DNA of 64,000 nt, taken from the NCBI GenBank assembly GCA_964454305.1, contig CAYVXX010000001.1, positions 74,883 to 138,882 of the forward strand, written 5' to 3'. The notes beneath the pieces are model-generated. The model was given only the letters and a program-made list of their open reading frames with translations. It made no database searches and was not told the DNA's origin. The stretch's first letter is position 1, and each line of letters starts with the position of its first letter. The DNA comes from JAUSPI01 sp964454305. GTDB taxonomy: Bacteria > Desulfobacterota > Syntrophia > Syntrophales > JADFWA01. This document shows positions 23,784-33,046 of the stretch, piece by piece. The translations under genes and the position numbers were made by a program.

Positions 23784-26369
23784 CTAACCCTTTACAACAA
23801 TATTAACGAGCTTTTTAGGAACGTATATCTCTTTCACCACCTCTTTGCCAGCGATAAGTTTACTTATCCTATCATCAGAGAGCGCTTTTTCTTTTATTTT
23901 TTCGTCAGATTCAGCCGCGCTTACCATAATCCTGCTCCTCAGCTTTCCATTTATTTGCACGACTACTGTAATCTCCTCTTCCACAACAACCGCGTCATCA
24001 TAGTCCGGCCAGGTAACATCGGAAAGTTTTTCACTTTTTCCAAGCATCTTCCAGAGCTCCTCCGTAATATGGGGAACAATCGGGGCAAGCAGGATAATTA
24101 TATTTTCAACGGTTTCTCTTATGACGGAGAGAGCTTTAGCATCCGACCTATCAGGATGTTTTACCTGATACAGCGTATTGACAAGCTCCATTACAGCACT
24201 TATGGCAGTATTGAAGTGAAATCTTTCTTCTATATCATTGGTTACCCTCTTTATTGTCTGGTGAGTCTTTCTTCTCAGGTTTTTAAGATCCCCTTCAAGC
24301 TCTTCCCTTCCGTCAAATGGCTCAACCTCTTTGATGTCATCAAGATACTCCATAACAACACGCCATACCCTGCCGAGAAACCGGAACGATCCCTCCACTC
24401 CCTGGTCGTTCCACTCCAGATCTTTCTCGGGGGGTGCGGCAAAGAGGCAGAACAGCCTTGCGGTATCGGCACCATACTCCTCAATAAGATAATCGGGATC
24501 GATCACGTTCTTGAGAGACTTGGACATTTTCTCCGTCTTACCTATCGTCACCTCACACCCGCAGTGTACACATTCACCATCCTTTGCCTCGTCAGGGTAA
24601 AGGTACCCGTGTTCTTTACATCTCATGGTTTCCTTACATACCATGCCCTGAGTAAGGAGATTCGTAAATGGCTCATCTACTCCTAATATACCGAAATCCC
24701 TGAGCATCTTCGTGTAAAATCTTGCGTAAAGAAGGTGCATTATGGCATGTTCAATCCCACCGATATACTGATCCACAGGCATCCAGTAATCTACCTTTTT
24801 CCTGTCAAGACCCGGATTATCTGAATAGCCCGCACAGCAAAATCTGTTAAAATACCATGAAGATTCCACGAAAGTATCCATCGTATCGGTCTCTCTTTTT
24901 GCAACCCCCTTGCACCTTGGACACTCTGTTTCTACAAAGAACGTGTGGTTTGCCAGCGGGGATCCACCTTCGCTCTTAAGTTCCACGTCCTCTGGAAGAA
25001 CCACGGGAAGGTCAAATTCAGGCACCGGTACAGTACCGCATTTTTCGCAGTAAATAACAGGAATTGGAGCTCCCCAGTATCTCTGCCTCGATATACCCCA
25101 GTCCCTCAAACGATATTCTACCGTTCTTTTTCCCCGGTCAATGGATTCCAAATAATCTGCTATTGCATCGAGGGCTTTCATGTTCTCCATACCATCGAAC
25201 TGATCTGAATTAACAAGGACCCCTTCATCAACGTACGCCTCGGTCATTGTTTCCACATCAAGCGGATTGTCCGGATTTTGAATGACCACGATCATCGGAA
25301 GGCTGTATTTCTGAGCAAATTCAAAGTCTCTCTGGTCATGAGTCGGAACCGCCATAACACAACCGGTGCCATAGTCGGCAAGGACAAAGTTTGCGGCATA
25401 AATAGGCATTTTATTGTTGGTTACAGGATTAAGGCAGTAAGCATCCAGAAATATCCCTTCTTTCTCGTAATACTCGGATGTCCTTGTCATCATGTCTTGT
25501 TTCTTTACCTTTTCAACGAATTCCCTGACATCCTTCTCCACCGGTTTTCCCTCTACCAGTTCCATTACAAGGGGATGCTCAGGGGCAATCAACATGAAAG
25601 TGGCTCCGAAAAGAGTGTCTTGCCTGGTGGTAAAAACCTTTATCTCGCTATCTCCTTTCGCCATCGGAAAGGTTATTTCAAGCCCTTCGCTTTTACCTAT
25701 CCAGTTTTTCTGCATGGTTAGAACTCTCTCGGGCCAGCCGGTAAGTTTGTCACAGTAATCGAGAAGTTCTTCTACATAAGACGTTATACGGAAAAACCAC
25801 TGTTCAAGATATTTTTCTTCAACCTCGGTACTGCATCTCCAGCAGAGCCCCGCTTCTACCTGCTCATTTGCCAGAACAGTCTTGCAACCACTACACCAGT
25901 TAATTGCTGATTCTTTTTTATAGACCAGGCCTTTCTCAAACATCCAGAGGAAGAATAGTTGCTCCCATCTGTAATACTCCGGATCGCAGGTTGACAGTTC
26001 CCTGTCCCAATCGTAGCTGAAACCCATCCTCTTGAGCTGCTTTTTCATGTTCGCGATGTTTTCGTTCGTCCACTCTAAAGGATGAATCCCGCGTTCAATA
26101 GCGGCATTTTCCGCCGGCATACCAAAAGAATCCCAACCCATCGGATGCAGCACATTGTATCCCCTCATCATTTTATACCGTGCCACCACATCACCTATAG
26201 TATAGTTTCTCACGTGTCCCATGTGAATCCTGCCGGAGGGATATGGAAACATTTCCAGAAGGTAGTACTTCCTCTTATCGGGATCCTCTGTAACCTTAAA
26301 GGTTTTTTCTTCCTCCCACCGTTTTTGCCACTTTTCCTCAATCTCATGTGGTCTGTACTTCCTGTTCAT
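23784..26369 (-). CDS. leuS: Leucyl-tRNA synthetase
   Basis: Class Ia enzyme, 861 aa, the usual bacterial length. The HIGH motif appears as HMGH at residues 49-52 (PYPSGRIHMGH), the KMSKS motif as KMSKSLKNV in the third quarter, and the CP1 editing domain includes TRQDTLFGATFM and GTGCVMAVPTHDQRD. It heads the transcript that continues into lptE. A region of about 120 bases upstream separates it from the RiPP-like operon on the same strand. Confidence 0.97.
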   Translation of the reverse strand: MNRKYRPHEIEEKWQKRWEEEKTFKVTEDPDKRKYYLLEMFPYPSGRIHMGHVRNYTIGDVVARYKMMRGYNVLHPMGWDSFGMPAENAAIERGIHPLEWTNENIANMKKQLKRMGFSYDWDRELSTCDPEYYRWEQLFFLWMFEKGLVYKKESAINWCSGCKTVLANEQVEAGLCWRCSTEVEEKYLEQWFFRITSYVEELLDYCDKLTGWPERVLTMQKNWIGKSEGLEITFPMAKGDSEIKVFTTRQDTLFGATFMLIAPEHPLVMELVEGKPVEKDVREFVEKVKKQDMMTRTSEYYEKEGIFLDAYCLNPVTNNKMPIYAANFVLADYGTGCVMAVPTHDQRDFEFAQKYSLPMIVVIQNPDNPLDVETMTEAYVDEGVLVNSDQFDGMENMKALDAIADYLESIDRGKRTVEYRLRDWGISRQRYWGAPIPVIYCEKCGTVPVPEFDLPVVLPEDVELKSEGGSPLANHTFFVETECPRCKGVAKRETDTMDTFVESSWYFNRFCCAGYSDNPGLDRKKVDYWMPVDQYIGGIEHAIMHLLYARFYTKMLRDFGILGVDEPFTNLLTQGMVCKETMRCKEHGYLYPDEAKDGECVHCGCEVTIGKTEKMSKSLKNVIDPDYLIEEYGADTARLFCLFAAPPEKDLEWNDQGVEGSFRFLGRVWRVVMEYLDDIKEVEPFDGREELEGDLKNLRRKTHQTIKRVTNDIEERFHFNTAISAVMELVNTLYQVKHPDRSDAKALSVIRETVENIIILLAPIVPHITEELWKMLGKSEKLSDVTWPDYDDAVVVEEEITVVVQINGKLRSRIMVSAAESDEKIKEKALSDDRISKLIAGKEVVKEIYVPKKLVNIVVKG

Positions 26370-26490
26370 AAATATCTCCAGTATTCAGGGATCTGCCTTT
26401 GATAATTTGATAAATGGTCAACCGCCTTCTACCATAAATCTCCCAACAATTAAAGTGAGATTGTACTCTTTTATAGGATTTTTAATGAGA

Positions 26491-27681
26491 TTAAAGCGGG
26501 GGCAACCTGCCTTTAAAGGCAACTTTGAGAGACGAAGAAAAATCACATAGAAATTGTGAGAAAATATTAGCGAATCTCCGTAACAAGTTTAAAGAAGAAG
26601 GAGAAAAAGAAGGAAATATCTGGTTCATTATTTCATTCTTTGGAAAGATATTTTCTGTAATGAACTGAATTCTTTTCCCCCATCCCCTTATCTGGAACAG
26701 CCATAAAATTTCCGTTGTTAATCCTAATGGAGCATTTGCTAATCGAAGCCTCAGGGTATATTTCTCAAAAGCTGAAAGATTATTTTTTCCAAGAGCGTCC
26801 AGCACATAATCGGGAACATTCATTTCCAGAAGGTGTTTTGCAAGCAGTAAAAAATAGAGCAGATTTTTTTCAGCCCCAACCATCCGGAAATGTCGTATCA
26901 GATCCAACCAATCAAATTTTTCGTTGTTTCTTTCAATAGATTCTTTAATATCAACAAACCAGATAAGTCGCCTTAATCCATGCTTTAAAAGATGGGATGA
27001 GAGGGAAATAAGGTTATCGTACAATGAAAGCCGGAATAAAGAGGAATCATTATCCCTGATAGAAATCGCTCTTGTCCACACATCTTCATATTGAATATTC
27101 ATTATTTCCCGGCGACTCCGTATTCGGTGCGTGGAGAGGAAATCAGTGTGCAGATCTATGGAAATGATGCCCCTTCTATAAGTATTCGGGTAAAGCTGAT
27201 CCGGGTAAAAACCCATATCCTTCAGAATTTTCCTCACGTCATCCAGACTTTCCGGTTGAACCATAAGGTCAATATCCTCCATGGGCCGAAGACCAATATC
27301 CGAATAAACCCGTTCCAGTAAGGCTGCACCCTTGAGGACAATTACCGGAAATTCATATTTTTTCAGGTGTTCCCCCAGCTCTTCAAGGACTTTTATCATG
27401 TGCCTATTTATGAGCAACGTTTCAGCATATATACGGGCTAACAACTTCCGGGAGGATTCGGGCAGGTTCGTTAAAATGCTGAGATTGCGGCAATGAAAAT
27501 AAAGAAATGAAGTGAGTCCTTCCTCGAGGGCTTTATCTATAACGACAGGCCAGTCTATACTCTTTCTTATGTTTTCTTTGAGCCATGTAGCATCATCCCC
27601 GCTCAGTGTCTGCCGGGCTATGATTTTTAAGAGTTTATTTTCGATTTCTGACCCCATAGTGACACACGGCATAGCAGACAC
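26491..27681 (-). CDS. Nucleotidyltransferase-family protein of the RiPP-like operon
   Basis: 396-aa protein with the NTP_transf_5 fold: VIVLKGAALLERVYSDIGLRPMEDIDLMVQPE carries the paired acidic residues (EDIDL) of the active site near residue 133-137. A helical C-terminal half follows. The start may be ATG at 27657 (MGSEIENKL) rather than 27681. Such proteins recur in lasso-peptide and PqqD/HprK-like clusters, where they are proposed to nucleotidylate the peptide or a partner. Here it is the last gene of the minus-strand operon, 6 bases after the methyltransferase. The substrate is not known. Confidence 0.75.
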   Translation of the reverse strand: MSAMPCVTMGSEIENKLLKIIARQTLSGDDATWLKENIRKSIDWPVVIDKALEEGLTSFLYFHCRNLSILTNLPESSRKLLARIYAETLLINRHMIKVLEELGEHLKKYEFPVIVLKGAALLERVYSDIGLRPMEDIDLMVQPESLDDVRKILKDMGFYPDQLYPNTYRRGIISIDLHTDFLSTHRIRSRREIMNIQYEDVWTRAISIRDNDSSLFRLSLYDNLISLSSHLLKHGLRRLIWFVDIKESIERNNEKFDWLDLIRHFRMVGAEKNLLYFLLLAKHLLEMNVPDYVLDALGKNNLSAFEKYTLRLRLANAPLGLTTEILWLFQIRGWGKRIQFITENIFPKNEIMNQIFPSFSPSSLNLLRRFANIFSQFLCDFSSSLKVAFKGRLPPL

Positions 27682-27687
27682 CGGTAT

Positions 27688-29046
27688 TTATGCCTTTGAA
27701 ATTATCAGCACCCGGAAACTCTGTGGATTTACCGTTGCAGATGCCTTCGAAATATCAGCAAAACGAAGGCCGTGAATCCGAGCTAAAAACTCTTTTCCTA
27801 CAGCTTTCCCCAGGCTCTCCTCCGTATAGGCAAGCTGGGATATACTCCTGTTGAAAAAAGGCAACAAATGCTCCTTCAGAGCAATGAAGGAAAGATAATC
27901 AAGGACCTTTTCATCCTCGTTAAATCCGAGAAAGTCCAGCATATTCGAAAATTCGGCATTAAAGCCCAGCGTTTTCGCAACTTCAATCAGATGACCGAAG
28001 TGAATGGAAAATTCCGTATGGGCCCTGAGTTCAGAAGCATTTGGGTAAAGGTGAAGATCCCCATATTCGACAACAATGGCATTTCCGTCAGAAGATAAGA
28101 TTTCTTTTAATTTAGTAATGAAATTAAAAGCCCCTATGTTGACCAGAAAGTCTTCAAAGGCGTCTTCAAAATTCAAGTTGCATCTCTTACAAAATGCCAC
28201 CGTCTCCGCCAGAGATTCCGGCGGCTTTTCATCTGAAAAAAAATAGTTTTTTTTCAACTTTGCCACTCCGAGATCTGCTATCATTTCATTGGAAATAACA
28301 AAATCAAAAACGGAATGACCAAATTTGTAATTTTCTATATTGCCCTCAATGAAAGAGGTTATTTTTTCATGGGATATATTTGTCTCTTTCTGAGACGAGA
28401 GTAAAACCGGGGAAAGATCAAAAAAAGTATAATGGATCGTGTCATAAATGTCCGGGCGTTTTTCCCTTAAATACGAGAGAAAAGCATTCCCGAAAAAACC
28501 TGTCCCTCCACCTACCTCCAGAATATTAGCACGGGCATTTATCAAGCCTTTTCTGCAGCATACCTCCGCAAATTTTGCACCATAGCTTATTCCTCCCAGG
28601 GCAGGATGGGGAAAGCGATAAACATGGGAGAGGGTAATTTCCTCATCCTCAAATTGCTTCCCGGGATCTGTAATCCCTTCACGGTGGTAATCGATAAGAC
28701 TATGCTGATGCCGGGTCAGGCAAGCAGCTGATGAAAATTCCCGGAAAAGGGACAAAAACGGCTTTTTTGATTTACCCTCTTCTTTGCCATGTGAACTCTC
28801 CTTGATGATAATACCTTCATCCATCCACTTCAAAATCTTTTTAATCTTCTCATCATCCAGGACATTTGCATGTTTATTTTGATAGATAAGAGAGAGAAGC
28901 TTAACGTCCTCAAGATTTGATAAAAGAAGTTTGCAAGCTCTTTCACTGCTTAGATTAAGGATCAGCAGTGGATCCCCTGTGAAGAAAAGTGTCCCATAAT
29001 TTACTTTGATTTCTGATAAGTCACACGTTTTATCCATCCGAATCAC
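27688..29046 (-). CDS. SAM-dependent methyltransferase-like protein of the RiPP-like operon
   Basis: 452-aa protein. The first ~110 residues are an unrecognised domain. From about residue 160 there is a class I methyltransferase fold: motif I reads ILEVGGGTGFFGNAF, and DFVISNEMIADLGVAKL and IVVEYGDLHLYPNAS follow. It overlaps the second PqqD gene by 17 bases. A role in methylating the peptide product is suggested by context only. The PqqD-like look of its N-terminal part (LKWMDEGIIIKES) hints that it may contact the leader directly. Confidence 0.75.
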   Translation of the reverse strand: MIRMDKTCDLSEIKVNYGTLFFTGDPLLILNLSSERACKLLLSNLEDVKLLSLIYQNKHANVLDDEKIKKILKWMDEGIIIKESSHGKEEGKSKKPFLSLFREFSSAACLTRHQHSLIDYHREGITDPGKQFEDEEITLSHVYRFPHPALGGISYGAKFAEVCCRKGLINARANILEVGGGTGFFGNAFLSYLREKRPDIYDTIHYTFFDLSPVLLSSQKETNISHEKITSFIEGNIENYKFGHSVFDFVISNEMIADLGVAKLKKNYFFSDEKPPESLAETVAFCKRCNLNFEDAFEDFLVNIGAFNFITKLKEILSSDGNAIVVEYGDLHLYPNASELRAHTEFSIHFGHLIEVAKTLGFNAEFSNMLDFLGFNEDEKVLDYLSFIALKEHLLPFFNRSISQLAYTEESLGKAVGKEFLARIHGLRFADISKASATVNPQSFRVLIISKA

Positions 29047-29341
29047 TTGCCTTCACAACGACACCCTTGTCCTCCATATCTGACAGGAGATCACGTATAT
29101 CACTTAACAGCCGTTCCCGATCTGTGTCATATATTGCCAGCAACTCCTCACCTATGTCATTTAATGTTTTCTTCCCGTCAAGTCTCTTCCAGACCTCCCG
29201 TCCCACCTCATTTAAAGTGTAATAAATGATCTTATTCTCAATATTTTTCATATTTGATGGAATTATAAGAAAGGTATCGTCCAGCTCTCTGAAGGCAAAT
29301 TTGGGTGATCTTTTATACATTACAGATAATGAACGTTCCAT
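29030..29341 (-). CDS. PqqD-family peptide chaperone 2
   Basis: 103-aa winged-helix PqqD/RRE-type protein: PKFAFRELDDTFLIIPSNMKNIENKIIYYTLNEVG, then VWKRLDGKKTLNDIGEELLAIYD (regions given in part). These small proteins bind the leader of a RiPP precursor and present it to a modifying enzyme. A second PqqD protein in the same operon (33251) is unlike it in sequence, so the two may serve different enzymes, here probably the methyltransferase that follows. Confidence 0.85.
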   Translation of the reverse strand: MERSLSVMYKRSPKFAFRELDDTFLIIPSNMKNIENKIIYYTLNEVGREVWKRLDGKKTLNDIGEELLAIYDTDRERLLSDIRDLLSDMEDKGVVVKASDSDG

Positions 29342-29414
29342 GACTAATCATTGCTGGCGGTTTCGTAAAAACAAGGTACGGGCGGGGATAACAAATGTGG
29401 GTAATTTTGATTTT

Positions 29415-29906
29415 TTACGATGCCGTAAAGCTTCTTGTATCCCGTATTTCTATCATACTTTGATGCCCGATAATAGTCACCTTTCCTGATCTGATTCCGG
29501 CAAATTCCTGTATTTTCCGGGGAATTAAGACGTGTCCATTATCCATTATTTCAACATTTTCCTCGTGTAAGAACGGCGTTTTTTTCTTGAAAAGCCTGGA
29601 GTTCTTTATCTTTTTAAACACCTTCATTTGAGGAGTGTCCCCAGGGATAAGGAGCACAAAACCATTGTTCTCCGGCGCCACAACATGAAATTCATATTTT
29701 CTTAACGAAAATATGAATTCTTCGGGCATCAAAATCATGTCATCCATTATTTCTCCGGAATAAGAACCGGAAAAGTTGTAATGCTGTATATCCGGGTAAC
29801 TCGATGCCAGTGCATCTTTCCCTTTAAAACGAAAAAGTCTCTCAGGAAACCCGTAAATCACGGGTATGGCAAAAAGACCTATCCTTATAAAATCCCTTCT
29901 CTTCAT
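29415..29906 (-). CDS. Unrecognised exported protein with an AbrB/MraZ-like C-terminus
   Basis: 163 aa. The N-terminus MKRRDFIRIGLFAIPVIYGF has a twin-Arg followed by a short hydrophobic stretch, a possible Tat or Sec signal. The C-terminal part (VLIPRKIQEFAGIRSGKVTIIGHQ, region in part) looks like a swapped-hairpin SpoVT/AbrB or MraZ half, which is odd for an exported protein. It overlaps the peptidase gene by 4 bases. I do not know its function; a peptide-binding or shell role is a guess. Confidence 0.6.
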   Translation of the reverse strand: MKRRDFIRIGLFAIPVIYGFPERLFRFKGKDALASSYPDIQHYNFSGSYSGEIMDDMILMPEEFIFSLRKYEFHVVAPENNGFVLLIPGDTPQMKVFKKIKNSRLFKKKTPFLHEENVEIMDNGHVLIPRKIQEFAGIRSGKVTIIGHQSMIEIRDTRSFTAS

Positions 29907-30340
29907 AATAAATTCCCTCCTTCATTTTGGGAATTATGTAGATTCGCGAGTAGACATCTCCGACTGTCGTGATTCGTGATATTTCCCCTTAAAAAGCGTT
30001 TTAAATATTCCTTAAACCTGGAGACAGTCCAGAAATACCACTCCCTTGACACACTAAAACGTATAAATTTTCCATTTCTTATAATTCCTATTGCCTTTCC
30101 CTCAACGGAATTCATTTCCACTGACTCCGTTTTAAGGTTGTAACCGTCTCCCCTCAGGCACACAAAGTTGTCACCTATCTTCTTAACCAGTCTGTGGATG
30201 ATATATCCCCCTTCTTTATCTTCGAATACGAGAAGATTGCCCTTCCTAAAACTTTCGAAAGGAAGTTCCCTTGCTACCACAAGATCATCCTCCCTTAAAA
30301 AGGGATACATGGAGTTTCCTTTAACCCTGTACAATCTCAT
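29903..30340 (-). CDS. S24/S26-family peptidase (SipW/ER-type signal peptidase-like)
   Basis: 145-aa protein. VKGNSMYPFLREDDLVVARE holds the catalytic Ser (residue 10) in the GxSM motif; GNLLVFEDKEGGYIIHRLVKK has the His of the Ser-His type (SipW/ER class) in place of the usual Lys; LRGDGYN follows. There is no N-terminal membrane anchor; a hydrophobic aromatic stretch (REWYFWTVSRF) is near the C-terminus. In this setting it most likely removes the leader of the precursor at 33033, but that is inference. Confidence 0.8.
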   Translation of the reverse strand: MRLYRVKGNSMYPFLREDDLVVARELPFESFRKGNLLVFEDKEGGYIIHRLVKKIGDNFVCLRGDGYNLKTESVEMNSVEGKAIGIIRNGKFIRFSVSREWYFWTVSRFKEYLKRFLRGNITNHDSRRCLLANLHNSQNEGGNLL

Positions 30341-31013
30341 TTAGCATCTCCCTGAAAAGAGAACTATCCCCACGAAGATCCTGCCCCCAGCATACCTCAA
30401 AGGCCGGATAATCGCACAGCTTTTCCAACAATCTTTTCTGTCTTTCCTGTTCCTTCCTGTTATATGACCATAAAAGCTGGGGCGTCAACCTCCTTAATAA
30501 ATCTATCTTTTTTTTCGTTTTTTTAACAAAAGTTGGGCCGCTGATGGCGCTCGGAAAAAGGAAGTATTTCAGGATGGCCGGTTTAAACTGTTCAGGTTCG
30601 GGAACAATCGCCTCATCATTTAAAAAAATAGTGGAGTAAAAAGGGAGTATCTCAATGCCATTGGCGGATTCCTTCAACAGTGTAATATCATCACTCAAGA
30701 GGGAAAATCCATTCTTCATGGCAAGATAACTCATGGTCGATTTGCCGCAATCAGAGGGTCCTACGACAAGATGCCCTCCTTTAAAGTGAAATCCACCGGA
30801 ATGTATTGCCCATATGCCTATTTCGGCAAGATACCGGTAAAAAAGCCCCCCTATTTCCTGGGCTACCTCTTCCTTTATGAAGTCAAGGTTTACCTCAACC
30901 TTTTCAACATGCTCTATTAAGAAGAATTTGAGCAGGCCGGCGACCTCTTCTTCATCGTTGCGGCTTATAAAGTTTACCCGCGCTCTTAATCCATAGATGT
31001 TAAAGTCAAGCAT
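30321..31013 (-). CDS. HPr kinase/phosphorylase-like protein of the RiPP-like operon
   Basis: 230-aa protein with an HprK-type P-loop (LVVGPSDCGKSTMSYLA, near residue 83-99) and SLLSDDITLL as the second HprK-like motif. It lacks the HprK N-terminal domain and there is no ptsH gene nearby, so it is not a catabolite-control kinase. Relatives in lasso and PqqD clusters (paeninodin-type) phosphorylate the precursor. It overlaps the radical SAM gene upstream by 28 bases and the peptidase gene downstream by 20. Confidence 0.8.
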   Translation of the reverse strand: MLDFNIYGLRARVNFISRNDEEEVAGLLKFFLIEHVEKVEVNLDFIKEEVAQEIGGLFYRYLAEIGIWAIHSGGFHFKGGHLVVGPSDCGKSTMSYLAMKNGFSLLSDDITLLKESANGIEILPFYSTIFLNDEAIVPEPEQFKPAILKYFLFPSAISGPTFVKKTKKKIDLLRRLTPQLLWSYNRKEQERQKRLLEKLCDYPAFEVCWGQDLRGDSSLFREMLNEIVQG

Positions 31014-32023
31014 TGTGTCCAGGGTGAATCAGGATAGTCTTTTAGCCAGTCTAATTTGCCAAATTGATAAAAACACCAGTTGCATAAGGAAAGCGGCGCC
31101 TTCTTAATAGCATCTTTTCTTTCAAAGCGCCATTTAAGAACTTCCGGCAAATAATTGAGATGCCTTACAATGAGATCCTTCAGTGGAAATTCTTCAATGC
31201 CGCCCAGGCATTCCTTCCCTTTATAGCTCTCCTCTGTGGTTCCCACATTACTTAAGTTGTTGCAGAAGAGATAGTTCCCCACCTCATCGACGCCGAATTT
31301 ATAAAAGGCATTACAGGCAAAAAGGTCATTAGCTGTATTGAATGCCTCAAGTTTTAACCGGGGATATATCCGGCGCCAATCCGTAAGTTGCGTGAAAAGC
31401 CGGTATATCTCATCCGGATCCGGAATGAGTCCCTCCTCTATGAGCCTCTTTGTAGGCTGGATGAAGATAAATGACTGTGAAACGGCCCCGAGGCCTGAAG
31501 TAAACAGGAGTATATCCCTCAATTCGTTCTTGTTTAAGTTTGTCACCGCTGTTTTTATATAAAAAGGTATTCCCAGCAGACGACAGAGTCCTATAGCCTC
31601 TACCACCCTTCTGAAACCACCTTCCTTTCTGTTCCCGTCATGAACATCTTCTCTTGCGCTATCCAGGCTGAATCCTATCAGTTGAATCCGCTTCCTTATC
31701 AAAGGATTCCTAATTAAGGGGAATATTTTCTCTTTGAATAAATAACCGTTTGTAAGTATTTCAAAATCGATATTGTTTTCCGCCAGGCTTAAAAAGATAC
31801 CCTCGAGCTGGGGGTGGAGTGATATTTCTCCCGACCCTGTAATACCCGCATATTTGAATCCCAGATATCGGAGCTCTCTCATAAGATGAGAAAAAAGATC
31901 TTTGTCCATATACTCAGGCTTTGCGGACTTCTCCACAAGGCAGTGCCGGCATGAAAAATTGCAAAAATTGACAATATCAATTGTAGGGGCTCTCATATTC
32001 TTTAATCCAGTCCATTTTATCAA
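30986..32023 (-). CDS. Radical SAM protein A of the RiPP-like operon
   Basis: 345-aa radical SAM enzyme: CNFSCRHCLVEK gives CxxxCxxC close to the N-terminus. Extra Cys for an auxiliary cluster stand in YLFCNNLSNVG and in the end region LSLCNWCFYQFG, a reduced SPASM/twitch type. The start may be ATG 31996 (MRAPTIDIVNF), as the first nine residues overlap the gene upstream. It is about 30 percent similar by eye to its neighbour at 31977, so the pair arose by duplication. The reaction (thioether, C-C bond, epimerisation) cannot be told; the precursor has no Cys, which rules out sactionine thioethers. Confidence 0.85.
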   Translation of the reverse strand: MIKWTGLKNMRAPTIDIVNFCNFSCRHCLVEKSAKPEYMDKDLFSHLMRELRYLGFKYAGITGSGEISLHPQLEGIFLSLAENNIDFEILTNGYLFKEKIFPLIRNPLIRKRIQLIGFSLDSAREDVHDGNRKEGGFRRVVEAIGLCRLLGIPFYIKTAVTNLNKNELRDILLFTSGLGAVSQSFIFIQPTKRLIEEGLIPDPDEIYRLFTQLTDWRRIYPRLKLEAFNTANDLFACNAFYKFGVDEVGNYLFCNNLSNVGTTEESYKGKECLGGIEEFPLKDLIVRHLNYLPEVLKWRFERKDAIKKAPLSLCNWCFYQFGKLDWLKDYPDSPWTQCLTLTSMD

Positions 32024-32960
32024 AAAGTTTAAAACATGCTACGCAGTTTCTTGTCTGATGCCCTTTGAGGTTTGAATCTATTGTCTTTTCCATAAACCAT
32101 GCAAAAGTCCGGTAATGTCTTATTATCCCCTCCTCAATGCCGATTTCTTTGATATTTCCAAGAAACTCCTTCCCGAATGTATCCGTCCTGTCTCCTGCCG
32201 TCGGGTGAGAAAGGTTGCAGCAAAAAATAAAGTTTCCTTCATGGTCGATGGAAATTCCCTGGGCGGGGTTGCAGAAGGAAACTTTGTAATCGGGATCAGC
32301 ATACCCTTCGATATTGATTACCATGGAAAATGAAGGAATAATTCTACCCTTGATATACCTCGTGACATCCATGTATTCCTGAGGCGAGGGCATCAATTTT
32401 TCCGATATTAAACGCGGTGTCGGAGTTAGAAGGACAAACCCGAGGCTCCCGACACCCTTGGAGGCGCATAAACAGGCAACATCGGTTATTTCTTTTACGT
32501 TCTCTCTATGAATAACACTTTTGACGGATACAGGAATGTACTCTCTTATACAGACATCGATGGCTTTAATTACTTTTTCAAAACTCCCCTCGTGCCTAAG
32601 CATGTCGTGGGAAGCGGACGTTGCGCCGTCAAGGCTGAAGCAGACGCCGGAAAAATACTCCCTCACTTCCGAATCAATAAGAGGAAGAATCCTTTCCTCA
32701 AAAAGAAACGCATTGCTTACCAGACTGAATCGCATCCCATATTCTTTTATGAGCCTGAAGATTTGCTTAAGATCCGGGTGAAGCGCCGGCTCGCCGCCTG
32801 TCAGACAGACTTCCCTTATGCCAACGGATGAAACCTCTCTCAGCATAAACTCCAGCAATTCAGTCTGTATATGCGCCTTGGGAAACAATTTATCCCTGAG
32901 GCAGTGGATACAATCAAAATTACAGTGATTAGTAATATCTATGGCAATATTGTTTATCAT
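31977..32960 (-). CDS. Radical SAM protein B of the RiPP-like operon
   Basis: 327-aa radical SAM enzyme with CNFDCIHCLRDK at residues about 12-23, GGEPALHPDL as the SAM-binding GGE motif, and auxiliary Cys in VSFCNPAQG, FIFCCNLSHP and NCVACFKLFD. It is the first enzyme gene after the precursor. The ribosome site before ATG 32960 is poor and the hairpin 33026-33046 lies between, both consistent with much less enzyme than peptide. Overlaps radical SAM A by 47 bases. Confidence 0.87.
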   Translation of the reverse strand: MINNIAIDITNHCNFDCIHCLRDKLFPKAHIQTELLEFMLREVSSVGIREVCLTGGEPALHPDLKQIFRLIKEYGMRFSLVSNAFLFEERILPLIDSEVREYFSGVCFSLDGATSASHDMLRHEGSFEKVIKAIDVCIREYIPVSVKSVIHRENVKEITDVACLCASKGVGSLGFVLLTPTPRLISEKLMPSPQEYMDVTRYIKGRIIPSFSMVINIEGYADPDYKVSFCNPAQGISIDHEGNFIFCCNLSHPTAGDRTDTFGKEFLGNIKEIGIEEGIIRHYRTFAWFMEKTIDSNLKGHQTRNCVACFKLFDKMDWIKEYESPYN

Positions 32961-33025
32961 TGAATGGTCTAATCAGATGGATAGTAAGCCTTTTACAGCT
33001 GGATCAAGGCAAATTGCAACACCCG

Positions 33026-33046
33026 GCAGGCGTTAAGGACGCCTGC
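33026..33046 (-). promoter_or_regulatory. Hairpin at the precursor stop codon
   Basis: GCAGGCGT (33026-33033) pairs with ACGCCTGC (33039-33046) around a 5-base loop. The precursor stop codon lies across the loop and stem. No T-run follows on the minus strand, so it is more likely an RNA-processing or partial attenuator stem than a full terminator. Confidence 0.55.

Noticed and set aside
30321..31013. Catabolite-control HPr kinase
   Set aside because: No N-terminal HprK domain and no ptsH near; the setting is a peptide-modification operon.
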